This document shows positions 8,630-14,466 of a stretch of DNA of 64,000 nucleotides, one piece after another (the stretch's first letter is position 1; each line of letters begins with the position of its first letter). The DNA comes from Faecalibacterium prausnitzii (GTDB taxonomy: Bacteria; Bacillota; Clostridia; Oscillospirales; Ruminococcaceae), in the NCBI RefSeq assembly GCF_003324185.1, contig NZ_PXUP01000016.1, positions 1 through 64,000 of the forward strand, read 5' to 3'. Below the pieces are notes generated by a model. It saw nothing but the letters and a program-made list of their open reading frames with translations. It did not search any database and had not been told where the DNA came from. The position numbers were made by a program, and so were the translations under genes.

Positions 8630-8750
8630 GACCCCTCCCGTGAAAATGGAATAGCGGAGCGTCCGCAGACGCTCCGCTATTCCGAAATTATAAATATTCT
8701 TTCCGCTATTTATGCGCAGAGCAACGCGGCGCGCATTCTAAATCGTCCCG
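8630..8750 (-). repeat. dispersed two-hairpin 3' element, copy 1
   Basis: On the minus strand, downstream of the kinase-like gene and overlapping its last codons. A small hairpin (ATGCGC/GCGCAT) comes first, then a perfect 16-bp hairpin with arm GGAATAGCGGAGCGTC, loop TGCG and a following ATTTTCACGGGAGGGGTC. Copies 2 to 4 lie at 10410-10528, 28295-28395 and 35165-35276. All have the same order relative to the gene upstream of them. The T tract after the long stem suggests an intrinsic terminator. Confidence 0.85.
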
Positions 8751-9337
8751 CCTTGGGTGGTCTCCACCACAAAATCCGCGCTTTCGGCTATGCCGTACTG
8801 CGCAAAATAGCCCTCTTCCAGCGGCACCCACCGGGCGGCAAAATCCGCGTAGCGTGCGCCCTCCCGCGCCTGTAAGCGCCGGGTCTGCTCGGCCTTGGTG
8901 CAGGTCACAAACACCCGCAGCGTTTCGTAGGGGCGCAGCAGCGGGTGGTGGCTGTAACTGCCCTCTAAGATCACCAGCGGTTGTGCGGGCAGCTGTGCCG
9001 GGGGCAGATAAGCCCCCTCCCGACAGCTGTACGCCCGGTAGGCTACGGGCTGCCCCGCGTAGGCAGGGCGCAGGGCTTCGTCCCGCAGGCGGGTAAGGTC
9101 CATGTTGGCGCAGGGAGTGTGCGCCCAGTCCGGGCAGCGCCGGGCGGGCGGCAGGTAGAAATCATCCGTGCGCAGCAGGGTGCAGCCGGGCAGCTGCGCC
9201 GCCAGTGCGTTGGCAAGGGTGGTCTTGCCGCTGCCGCAGCGGCCGTCCAGCGCCAGCACCAGCGGGCGGGTGGGCGTTTGCGCCAGCGCGGCGCTCAGCA
9301 GCGCAGACAGGGTGGACGCGGTGATGGGTGTGGGCAT
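8738..9337 (-). CDS. uridine kinase-like P-loop kinase
   Basis: A 199-residue P-loop NTPase. The Walker A LALDGRCGSGKTT is near residues 27-39, LLRTDDFYLP near 55, NMDLTRLRDEALRP near 77, and the strand-plus-glycine LVILEGSYSHHP near 124. These match the uridine kinase/phosphoribulokinase superfamily, although the short length and divergent C-terminus leave the substrate open. The last codons and the TAG stop lie inside dispersed repeat element copy 1. The gene is divergent from the DUF3793 gene; an extended TGGTATAAT on the minus strand near 9393-9400 is a likely -10 element. Confidence 0.75.
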   Translation of the reverse strand: MPTPITASTLSALLSAALAQTPTRPLVLALDGRCGSGKTTLANALAAQLPGCTLLRTDDFYLPPARRCPDWAHTPCANMDLTRLRDEALRPAYAGQPVAYRAYSCREGAYLPPAQLPAQPLVILEGSYSHHPLLRPYETLRVFVTCTKAEQTRRLQAREGARYADFAARWVPLEEGYFAQYGIAESADFVVETTQGGTI

Positions 9338-9465
9338 GGGTTTGGCCTCCTTGGCAGGGTGCGCCCCAAGGGGCAGACCCGAGAATGCCCCAATTATACC
9401 ACAGCCGCCGCCGGAAGGGTAGCGCGGGCGTGGTTTGCCATAAATAACTTTTTTGCCGGAAAGGC

Positions 9466-9495
9466 TTGACAGGCCCCGCTGCGGTGTGGTACACT
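9466..9495 (+). promoter_or_regulatory. promoter upstream of the DUF3793 gene
   Basis: Consensus TTGACA (9466-9471), an 18-base spacer and TACACT (9490-9495). A GTTAG...CTAAC palindrome sits at the start site just downstream, so it can be blocked by a repressor. Confidence 0.75.
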
Positions 9496-9501
9496 ACTGG
9501 C

Positions 9502-9517
9502 GTTAGAAACAACTAAC
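9502..9517. promoter_or_regulatory. GTTAG-N6-CTAAC palindrome, putative DtxR-type operator
   Basis: GTTAGAAACAACTAAC lies right after the -10 of the DUF3793 promoter, where a bound repressor would block initiation. Related half-sites occur before feoA and before the DtxR-like gene at 13829. The assignment to iron control is inference from that pattern. Confidence 0.5.
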
Positions 9518-9531
9518 CATATGAGACCCCA

Positions 9532-9570
9532 CCGGCAGTGCCCGCAGCCCGGGCGTGCTGCTTCTTTTTT
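9532..9570 (+). terminator. intrinsic terminator inside the DUF3793 leader
   Basis: A hairpin with arms GCAGTGCCCG and CGGGCGTGCTGC is followed by TTCTTTTTT. It lies between the promoter and the DUF3793 start (9657). It is nested in a larger pairing CTAACC...ACCCCACC with GGGGTGG-A-GGTTAG (9513-9533 with 9571-9584). It could be an attenuator, or the 3' end of a small RNA of about 70 nt. Confidence 0.5.
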
Positions 9571-9656
9571 GGGGTGGAGGTTAGCTGCGTCTTACTTATA
9601 ACCGCCCGGCATCCGGGGCACACTGACCCCGACACCGCCGCCAAAGGAGAACCGCC

Positions 9657-10244
9657 ATGGAGCGTGATTTTGAGACCGTAATGATCGAACAATGTGCCCC
9701 GGTACTGGCGGGGCTGAAGCCTGCGGGGCTGTTCCGCTACGAAACGCGAAACCGTGCCGACCTTGCCCGGCGGGTGGCGGGCTGGAATGCCCAGCTGAAC
9801 CCCAAGGGCTTGCAGGTGCGGGTGCTGCGGGGGTGCATCGCTACCCGGCAGTATTTGGTGTACGTCTACCGCGCCGCCAAGCTGCAAACGGTGCTGGCAG
9901 ATGCCGCTGTGCGCGGCTTTTTAGCCCGGGAGGGCTACCGTCTGCCGGAGGATGCTGCGGACTGCAACGCGCTGCTGGACCAGCTCAGCCTGCGTCTGTG
10001 CTGCGCGGCGGAGGCGGCGGATTTCCCCCACGAGATCGGGGTATTTCTGGGCTATCCGCTGGAGGATGTGGTGGGCTTTATCCGGCACCGGGGCAAGTGC
10101 TTTACCTGCTGCGGGTGCTGGAAGTCCTATGGCGACCCCGCCGCCGCCCGGCAGCACTTTGACCAGCTTGCCAAGTGCACGGCGGTGTACTTGCGGCTGT
10201 TCCACAGCGGCACGCCCATTCTAAAGTTGGCAGTCGCCGCCTGA
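9657..10244 (+). CDS. DUF3793 family protein
   Basis: A 195-residue cytoplasmic protein with the ribosome-binding site AAAGGAG before the ATG. The conserved C-terminal block FPHEIGVFLGYPLEDVVGFI is near residues 122-141, followed by HRGKCFTCCGCWKSYGD with four Cys, which identifies DUF3793. The biochemical role of the family is unknown; in Clostridia it often lies near iron or flavodoxin genes. Here it is upstream of the feo operon and its promoter carries a palindrome like those at feoA, so iron-responsive expression is a fair inference. The CxxCCxC cluster could bind metal. Confidence 0.82.
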   Translation: MERDFETVMIEQCAPVLAGLKPAGLFRYETRNRADLARRVAGWNAQLNPKGLQVRVLRGCIATRQYLVYVYRAAKLQTVLADAAVRGFLAREGYRLPEDAADCNALLDQLSLRLCCAAEAADFPHEIGVFLGYPLEDVVGFIRHRGKCFTCCGCWKSYGDPAAARQHFDQLAKCTAVYLRLFHSGTPILKLAVAA

Positions 10245-10331
10245 AAAATTGATATTCTCTTTTCAAATACTCTCTTTTATCCTGGCAACTCTCCTATGCA
10301 TCCGACACAGGAGAGAGCGATCCTCCTTTTT

Positions 10332-10381
10332 ACACATGACCGCCCGGTGCAGTTTTGACCCCTGCGCCGGGCGGTCGTGTG
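10332..10381 (+). terminator. terminator-like hairpin after DUF3793
   Basis: Arms TGACCGCCCGG-GCAG and CTGC-CCGGGCGGTC flanked by ACACA/TGTGT, about 90 bases after the stop. The T tract after it is short (GTTTGGGG). Element copy 2 follows 29 bases later. Confidence 0.55.
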
Positions 10382-10409
10382 TTTGGGGGAATGCACTCCC
10401 GCGCGGGGT

Positions 10410-10528
10410 GGGACGATTTTGAATGCGCTCCGCGTTGCTCTGCGCATAAATAGCGGAAAGATTATTTTTATTTCGCAATTCTGGAAAATCTGCGGATTTT
10501 CCAGAATTGCCTTTTCACGGGAGGGGTC
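10410..10528 (+). repeat. dispersed two-hairpin 3' element, copy 2 (divergent stem)
   Basis: Plus-strand sense, downstream of DUF3793. The leading hairpin arms ATGCGC/GCGCAT flank the conserved core CCGCGTTGCTCT. The long hairpin again has 16-bp perfect arms and loop TGCG, but the arm is GCAATTCTGGAAAATC, almost entirely different from the other three copies. CTTTTCACGGGAGGGGTC follows, as in copy 1. Confidence 0.82.
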
Positions 10529-10588
10529 ATTCTCCGTCACCCTGCCCTATAAAATGGCAAAACGACCCCCTGAAAATGTAAACATTGG

Positions 10589-10689
10589 CTAACTTTAACT
10601 CAAGAAATAGAGTTAGTCATTGATGATTTTGATAAAAATGCAGGCCGGTTCCGGCATAAAATTTGTTTGTTCATATAAACTAACTATGA
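10589..10689. promoter_or_regulatory. cluster of TAAC/GTTA palindromes upstream of feoA
   Basis: TAACTC (10596-10601) and GAGTTA (10610-10615) form one inverted repeat inside GCTAAC...GTTAGTC. Further on, GTTTGTTCATATAAAC is followed by CTAACTATGAG near 10680. These resemble the palindromes at the promoters of DUF3793 and of the DtxR-like gene. They are candidate upstream operators of the feo operon. Confidence 0.4.
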
Positions 10690-10704
10690 GATATGAAAAA
10701 TCTA

Positions 10705-10764
10705 TTGACAAGCTTGGTTAGCAGCGGTAAACTATCTACGCTGATAGTTACGGCTGACTAACCA
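10705..10764 (+). promoter_or_regulatory. feo promoter with a large overlapping palindrome
   Basis: TTGACA (10705-10710), a 17-base spacer and TAAACT (10728-10733). A long interrupted palindrome spans the spacer, -10 and start site: TGGTTAGCAGC...TAAACTATC on the left (10715-10736) and GATAGTTACGGCTG...CTAACCA on the right (10743-10764). Repression by a DtxR-family protein at this site is the simplest reading. Confidence 0.65.
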
Positions 10765-10805
10765 CCGCAGCATCACATATTTTTCAAGGGAAGGGGAGCA
10801 CAGCG

Positions 10806-11021
10806 ATGATGCCTTTGACGATGACAAAAGCAGGCGAGACCGTCACCATCCGCAGGATCAGCGGCAAGGACGAGGTGCGGCTGCATCTGGCCGAGCTGGG
10901 GTTCGTGGTTGGCAGCGAGGTGACCGTGGTCAACGAGATCGCGGGCAACCTGATCGTGCAGGTCAAGCAGAGCCGTCTGGCACTGGATAAGACCATGGCA
11001 AGCCGCATCATGGTGGACTGA
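10806..11021 (+). CDS. feoA: FeoA, first copy
   Basis: A 71-residue SH3-like FeoA protein. FeoA is a small cytoplasmic partner of the ferrous iron transporter FeoB. Visible features: PLTMTKAGETVTIRRISG, LAELGFVVGSEVTVVNEIAG and the C-terminal ALDKTMASRIMVD. Two adjacent ATGs (10806 and 10809) are possible starts; AAGGGAAGGGG lies upstream. It is the first gene of a feoA-feoA-feoB operon whose promoter carries the palindrome at 10715-10764. Confidence 0.9.
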   Translation: MMPLTMTKAGETVTIRRISGKDEVRLHLAELGFVVGSEVTVVNEIAGNLIVQVKQSRLALDKTMASRIMVD

Positions 11022-11073
11022 GGCAGCGCCTTCCCGGTGCTGCATGAAATACTGCAAGGGAGGAACGAGTACG

Positions 11074-11295
11074 ATGAAAACACTGAAAGACGTAAAGGTG
11101 GGCGAGACCGCCACCGTGGCACGGCTGCACGGCGAAGGCCCGGTGAAGCGCCGCATCATGGATATGGGCATCACCAAGGGGGTGCAGATCTATGTGCGCA
11201 AGGTGGCGCCGCTGGGCGACCCCATGGAGCTGACCGTGCGCAACTACGAGCTGAGCGTGCGCAAGGCCGACGCTGAGATGATCGAAGTGGTCTGA
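11074..11295 (+). CDS. feoA: FeoA, second copy
   Basis: A 73-residue FeoA-domain protein from the ATG at 11074, which has GGGAGG at proper spacing; an in-frame ATG at 11044 lacks a site. KTLKDVKVGETATV, VKRRIMDMGITKGVQI and ELSVRKADAEMIEV match the FeoA fold, including the RRIMDMG-type turn. Tandem FeoA genes before feoB are usual in Clostridia, and the two copies here differ clearly in sequence. It lies 52 bases after the first copy and 29 bases before feoB. Confidence 0.9.
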   Translation: MKTLKDVKVGETATVARLHGEGPVKRRIMDMGITKGVQIYVRKVAPLGDPMELTVRNYELSVRKADAEMIEVV

Positions 11296-11324
11296 TAAGA
11301 CCAAAGGGAGGAAAGGTATCCGCA

Positions 11325-13511
11325 ATGAGCATTAAAATTGCACTGGCCGGCAACCCGAACTGCGGCAAAACGACCCTGTTCAACAACCTGACCGGCTCCA
11401 ACCAGTACGTGGGCAACTGGCCCGGCGTGACCGTGGAAAAAAAGGAAGGCAAGCTCAAGGGCGACAAGGACGTTGTCATTCAGGATCTGCCCGGCATCTA
11501 CTCGCTGTCCCCCTACACGCTGGAAGAGGTGGTCTCCCGTACTTACCTTGTGAAGGAGAAGCCCGACGCCATCCTGAACATCATCGACGGCACCAACATC
11601 GAGCGCAACCTCTACCTGACCACCCAGCTGATCGAGCTGGGCATCCCGGTGGTCATGGCTGTGAACATGATCGATCTGGTGCGCAAGAACGGCGACACCA
11701 TCGACCTGAAGAAGCTGAGCGCAGAGCTGGGCTGTCAGGCTGTGGAGATCAGCGCGTTGAAGGGCGAGGGCACCGAGGCCGCCGCCAAGGCTGCGGTGGC
11801 AGCTGCCAAGGCCGGCAAGACCGGCGAGCTGCCCCATGTGTTCACCGGCAGTGTGGAGCACGCCATTGCCCACATCGAAGAGTCCATTCAGGGCAAGGTG
11901 GATGACCGCTTCCTGCGCTGGTACGCTGTCAAGCTCTTCGAGCGCGACGACAAGGTGCAGGATGAGCTGAAGCTGGACAAGACCCTGATGGATCACATCG
12001 ACGAGCACATTCAGGACTGCGAAAAAGAGATGGACGATGACGCCGAGAGCATCATCACCAACCAGCGCTATGCCTACATCAACACCGTGGTGGGCAAGGC
12101 TGTCAAGAAGAAGGCCCGCGTGGAGCACCTGACCGTTTCCGATAAGATCGACCGGATCGTTACCAACCGCGTGCTGGCACTGCCCATCTTTGCAGTGGTG
12201 ATGTACCTGATGTACTCCCTGTCCATGGGCACCTCCATTGCGGACGGCGGCTGGGCCATCGGTACCTTTGCCACCGACTGGACCAACGATGTGCTGTTCG
12301 GTGAGATCGTTCCCAATGCGCTGGGCGGCTTTTTGGAAGGCATCGGCGTGGCAGGCTGGCTGTACGGCCTGATCATGGACGGCATCGTGGCCGGTGTTGG
12401 CGCGGTGCTGGGCTTTGTGCCCCAGATGCTGGTGCTGTTCTTCCTGCTGTCTATCCTTGAGGACGTGGGCTATATGTCCCGCGTGGCCTTTATCATGGAC
12501 CGCATCTTCCGCAAGTTCGGCCTTTCCGGCAAGAGCTTTATCCCGGTGCTGGTGGGCACCGGCTGCGGCGTGCCGGGCGTTATGGCAAGCCGTACCATCG
12601 AGAACGAGCGTGACCGCCGCATGACCATCATGACCACCTGCTTCATCCCCTGCGGCGCAAAGATGCCCATCATCGGCCTGATCGCCGGTGCACTGTTTGG
12701 CGGCTCCTCGCTGGTGGCAGTGTCTGCCTACTTCATCGGCATGGCAGCCATCATCTGCTCCGGCATCATGCTGAAAAAGACCAAGGCCTTTGCGGGCGAC
12801 CCCGCCCCCTTCGTCATGGAGCTGCCCGCCTACCATGTGCCCGCATGGGGCAACGTGCTGCGGGCAACCTGGGAGCGCGGCTGGTCCTTCATCAAGCGCG
12901 CAGGCACTGTGATTTTGCTCGCCACCGTCATCCTGTGGTTTGCACAGGGCTTCGGCTTTGAGAACGGTGCCTTCGGTATGGTCGAGGATCAGGACAACTC
13001 CGTGCTGGCTGCTATCGCCACCAAGGTCGCATGGATCTTTGCACCTCTGGGCTTCGGCAACTGGAAGGCCACTGTGGCAAGCGTTACCGGCCTGATCGCC
13101 AAGGAGAACGTGGTTGGCACCCTCGGTGTGCTGTACCACTTCGGCGGCGAGCTTTCCGAGAACGGCGACGAGATCTGGGCAGCGGTCGCACAGGACTACA
13201 CCGCACTGTCCGCTTACGCCTTCATGATCTTCAACCTGCTGTGCGCCCCCTGCTTTGCCGCAATGGGTGCCATCAAGCGCGAGATGAACAACGGCAAGTG
13301 GACGGCCTTTGCCATCGGCTATATGTGCGCACTGGCTTACTGCGCTGCACTGGTGGTGTATCAGCTGGGCGGCCTTATCACCGGCGAGGTGCACTTTGGC
13401 CTGTTCACCGTGGTGGCTGTTGTGGTGCTGGCAGCGTTTATTTACCTGATGGTGCGCCCCAACAAGTACGCCGACAACAACGAAGTAAAGCTGGATACTT
13501 CCCGTATCTGA
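11325..13511 (+). CDS. feoB: ferrous iron transporter FeoB
   Basis: A 728-residue inner-membrane Fe(II) transporter with an N-terminal G domain. G1 is GNPNCGKTT (residues 9-17), G3 DLPGIYSLSPYT near 53, G4 NMID near 114, and the GDI-like helical domain extends to about 270. The membrane part carries two gate-type repeats, including FIPVLVGTGCGVPGVMASRT near 405-424 with a conserved Cys, and SVTGLIAKENVVGTLG near 590. The length is typical. The ribosome-binding site is GGGAGGAAAGG. It works with the two FeoA proteins upstream and the FeoB-associated peptide downstream. Confidence 0.97.
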   Translation: MSIKIALAGNPNCGKTTLFNNLTGSNQYVGNWPGVTVEKKEGKLKGDKDVVIQDLPGIYSLSPYTLEEVVSRTYLVKEKPDAILNIIDGTNIERNLYLTTQLIELGIPVVMAVNMIDLVRKNGDTIDLKKLSAELGCQAVEISALKGEGTEAAAKAAVAAAKAGKTGELPHVFTGSVEHAIAHIEESIQGKVDDRFLRWYAVKLFERDDKVQDELKLDKTLMDHIDEHIQDCEKEMDDDAESIITNQRYAYINTVVGKAVKKKARVEHLTVSDKIDRIVTNRVLALPIFAVVMYLMYSLSMGTSIADGGWAIGTFATDWTNDVLFGEIVPNALGGFLEGIGVAGWLYGLIMDGIVAGVGAVLGFVPQMLVLFFLLSILEDVGYMSRVAFIMDRIFRKFGLSGKSFIPVLVGTGCGVPGVMASRTIENERDRRMTIMTTCFIPCGAKMPIIGLIAGALFGGSSLVAVSAYFIGMAAIICSGIMLKKTKAFAGDPAPFVMELPAYHVPAWGNVLRATWERGWSFIKRAGTVILLATVILWFAQGFGFENGAFGMVEDQDNSVLAAIATKVAWIFAPLGFGNWKATVASVTGLIAKENVVGTLGVLYHFGGELSENGDEIWAAVAQDYTALSAYAFMIFNLLCAPCFAAMGAIKREMNNGKWTAFAIGYMCALAYCAALVVYQLGGLITGEVHFGLFTVVAVVVLAAFIYLMVRPNKYADNNEVKLDTSRI

Positions 13512-13535
13512 TAGAAACGAAAGGGTGTGTGCTGT

Positions 13536-13691
13536 ATGATGGAATTTATTGCTACAAACTTTAATCTGCCCACCATCATCGTGGCAGCGCTGGTGTTCGG
13601 CGCGCTGGGCTGGGTCGTATGGCACACCCACAAGCACGGCGGCGGCTGCAGCTGCGGCGGCGATTGCAGCCACTGCAAGGGCTGCCACTGA
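13536..13691 (+). CDS. FeoB-associated Cys-rich membrane peptide
   Basis: A 51-residue protein, 24 bases after feoB, from ATGATG at 13536. One membrane segment (TIIVAALVFGALGWVVW) is followed by HTHKHGGG and a metal-ligand tail CSCGGDCSHCKGCH holding five Cys and several His. This is the layout of the FeoB-associated Cys-rich membrane protein family found beside clostridial feoB. It probably shuttles or senses iron at the transporter; the mechanism is not established. Confidence 0.9.
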   Translation: MMEFIATNFNLPTIIVAALVFGALGWVVWHTHKHGGGCSCGGDCSHCKGCH

Positions 13692-13719
13692 GCACTGAAC
13701 TAATAAGCACTGAACCGCA

Positions 13720-13760
13720 AAGGAGCGCGGGCTGAAACTCTCGGCTCGTGCTCCTTTTTT
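13720..13760 (+). terminator. terminator of the feo operon
   Basis: Arms AAAGGAGC-CGGGCTGA and TCGGCTCG-GCTCCTTT with a short loop and a T tract, 30 bases after the FeoB-associated peptide. Confidence 0.85.
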
Positions 13761-13772
13761 AAGTGAAATAAA

Positions 13773-13788
13773 GTTAGCTTATGATAAC
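13773..13788. promoter_or_regulatory. GTTAG-type palindrome before the DtxR-like gene
   Basis: GTTAGCTTATGATAAC, 41 bases before the regulator's start codon. It matches the half-sites at the feo and DUF3793 promoters and suggests autoregulation. Confidence 0.45.
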
Positions 13789-13828
13789 ACCGGGCAGGCC
13801 CCGGCGCGTAAAAAGGAGAGTGACCGGT

Positions 13829-14224
13829 ATGCAGCTGACCGCAGCGCATCTGCGCTATCTGCTGGCCATCTACGAGGTAAGCCGCACCCATCTGGACATC
13901 AGCTCCCGCAGCATTGCGGAAAAGCTGGGGGTGACAAAACCCTCGGTGGTGCGCATTTTGAACCTGCTCATGGAGCAGGGCATGATCGTAAAGGAGTACT
14001 ACGGTAAAATTTACCTGACCGACCGCGGCATCTGGGTGGCAAAGCGGGTGCAGCAGGAGCTGGACGCCATTCTGGCGCACTTCCCGCCGGTGAGCGGGGA
14101 GCTGACGGGCGAGGAGCAGTGGAACGCCGCCCTTGCCATGACGAGCGCTTTGCCCCAGCGCCTTTTTACCGCCGACTATGAGCGGATGGTGGAAGAGGAG
14201 GAGACTCCCTCCGTCAAAGCCTGA
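13829..14224 (+). CDS. DtxR/MntR-like metal-responsive regulator
   Basis: A 131-residue winged-helix protein from the ATG at 13829, which has AAAAAGGAG upstream; 16 extra residues from an ATG at 13781 are unlikely. TAAHLRYLLAIYEVSR, ISSRSIAEKLGVTKPSVVRI and GMIVKEYYGKIYLTDRG match the DNA-binding half of the DtxR/MntR iron-dependent repressor family. The protein is shorter than DtxR and ends with an acidic tail, so the metal-binding dimerisation domain is reduced. It follows the feo terminator and has its own palindrome. It is the obvious candidate to bind the GTTAG/CTAAC sites across this locus, by inference. Confidence 0.78.
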   Translation: MQLTAAHLRYLLAIYEVSRTHLDISSRSIAEKLGVTKPSVVRILNLLMEQGMIVKEYYGKIYLTDRGIWVAKRVQQELDAILAHFPPVSGELTGEEQWNAALAMTSALPQRLFTADYERMVEEEETPSVKA

Positions 14225-14466
14225 CAGGGCTTGACTGAGAGGGTTCTCCCCGGCAAGGGTGACTGTTCAAAAGTCCCCTATGACCCATAGAGTTTTGAAC
14301 AATGTGGACATTCAGCCCCGGAAATACAGCATTCCGTATCCACAATGTTCAACCTGAACGATGTGAATACTTGACGTAGGATAGCTTCTTTTTACACACT
14401 GATCAAATATAAAAAGTTGTAATAGAGTTACTCATTGTTCAGGCTGGAAATGCCCGGCAACATTGT
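14225..14466. repeat. cluster of TTGAACA/TGTTCA inverted repeats
   Basis: An intergenic stretch between convergent genes. TGTTCAAAA (near 14265) pairs with TTTTGAACA (near 14293). GAACAATGTGGA (near 14298) pairs with TCCACAATGTTC (near 14338). Two more ATTGTTCAG units lie near 14433 and 14463. The repeats adjoin the 3' end of an orphan replication-type ATPase gene. No gene is visible here. Confidence 0.6.

Noticed and set aside
11244-13688. Long minus-strand frame opposite feoB
   Set aside because: Composition is typical of an antisense shadow, and FeoB motifs are unambiguous on the plus strand.
14232-14395. TPP-riboswitch-like pieces (CTGAGAGGG near 14236 and ACCTGA...GACGTAGGATAGC near 14352-14387)
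   Set aside because: The pieces are far apart, the core CTGATCTGGATAATGCCAG-type segment is not intact, and no thiamine gene follows on the plus strand. Chance or a decayed relic is more likely.
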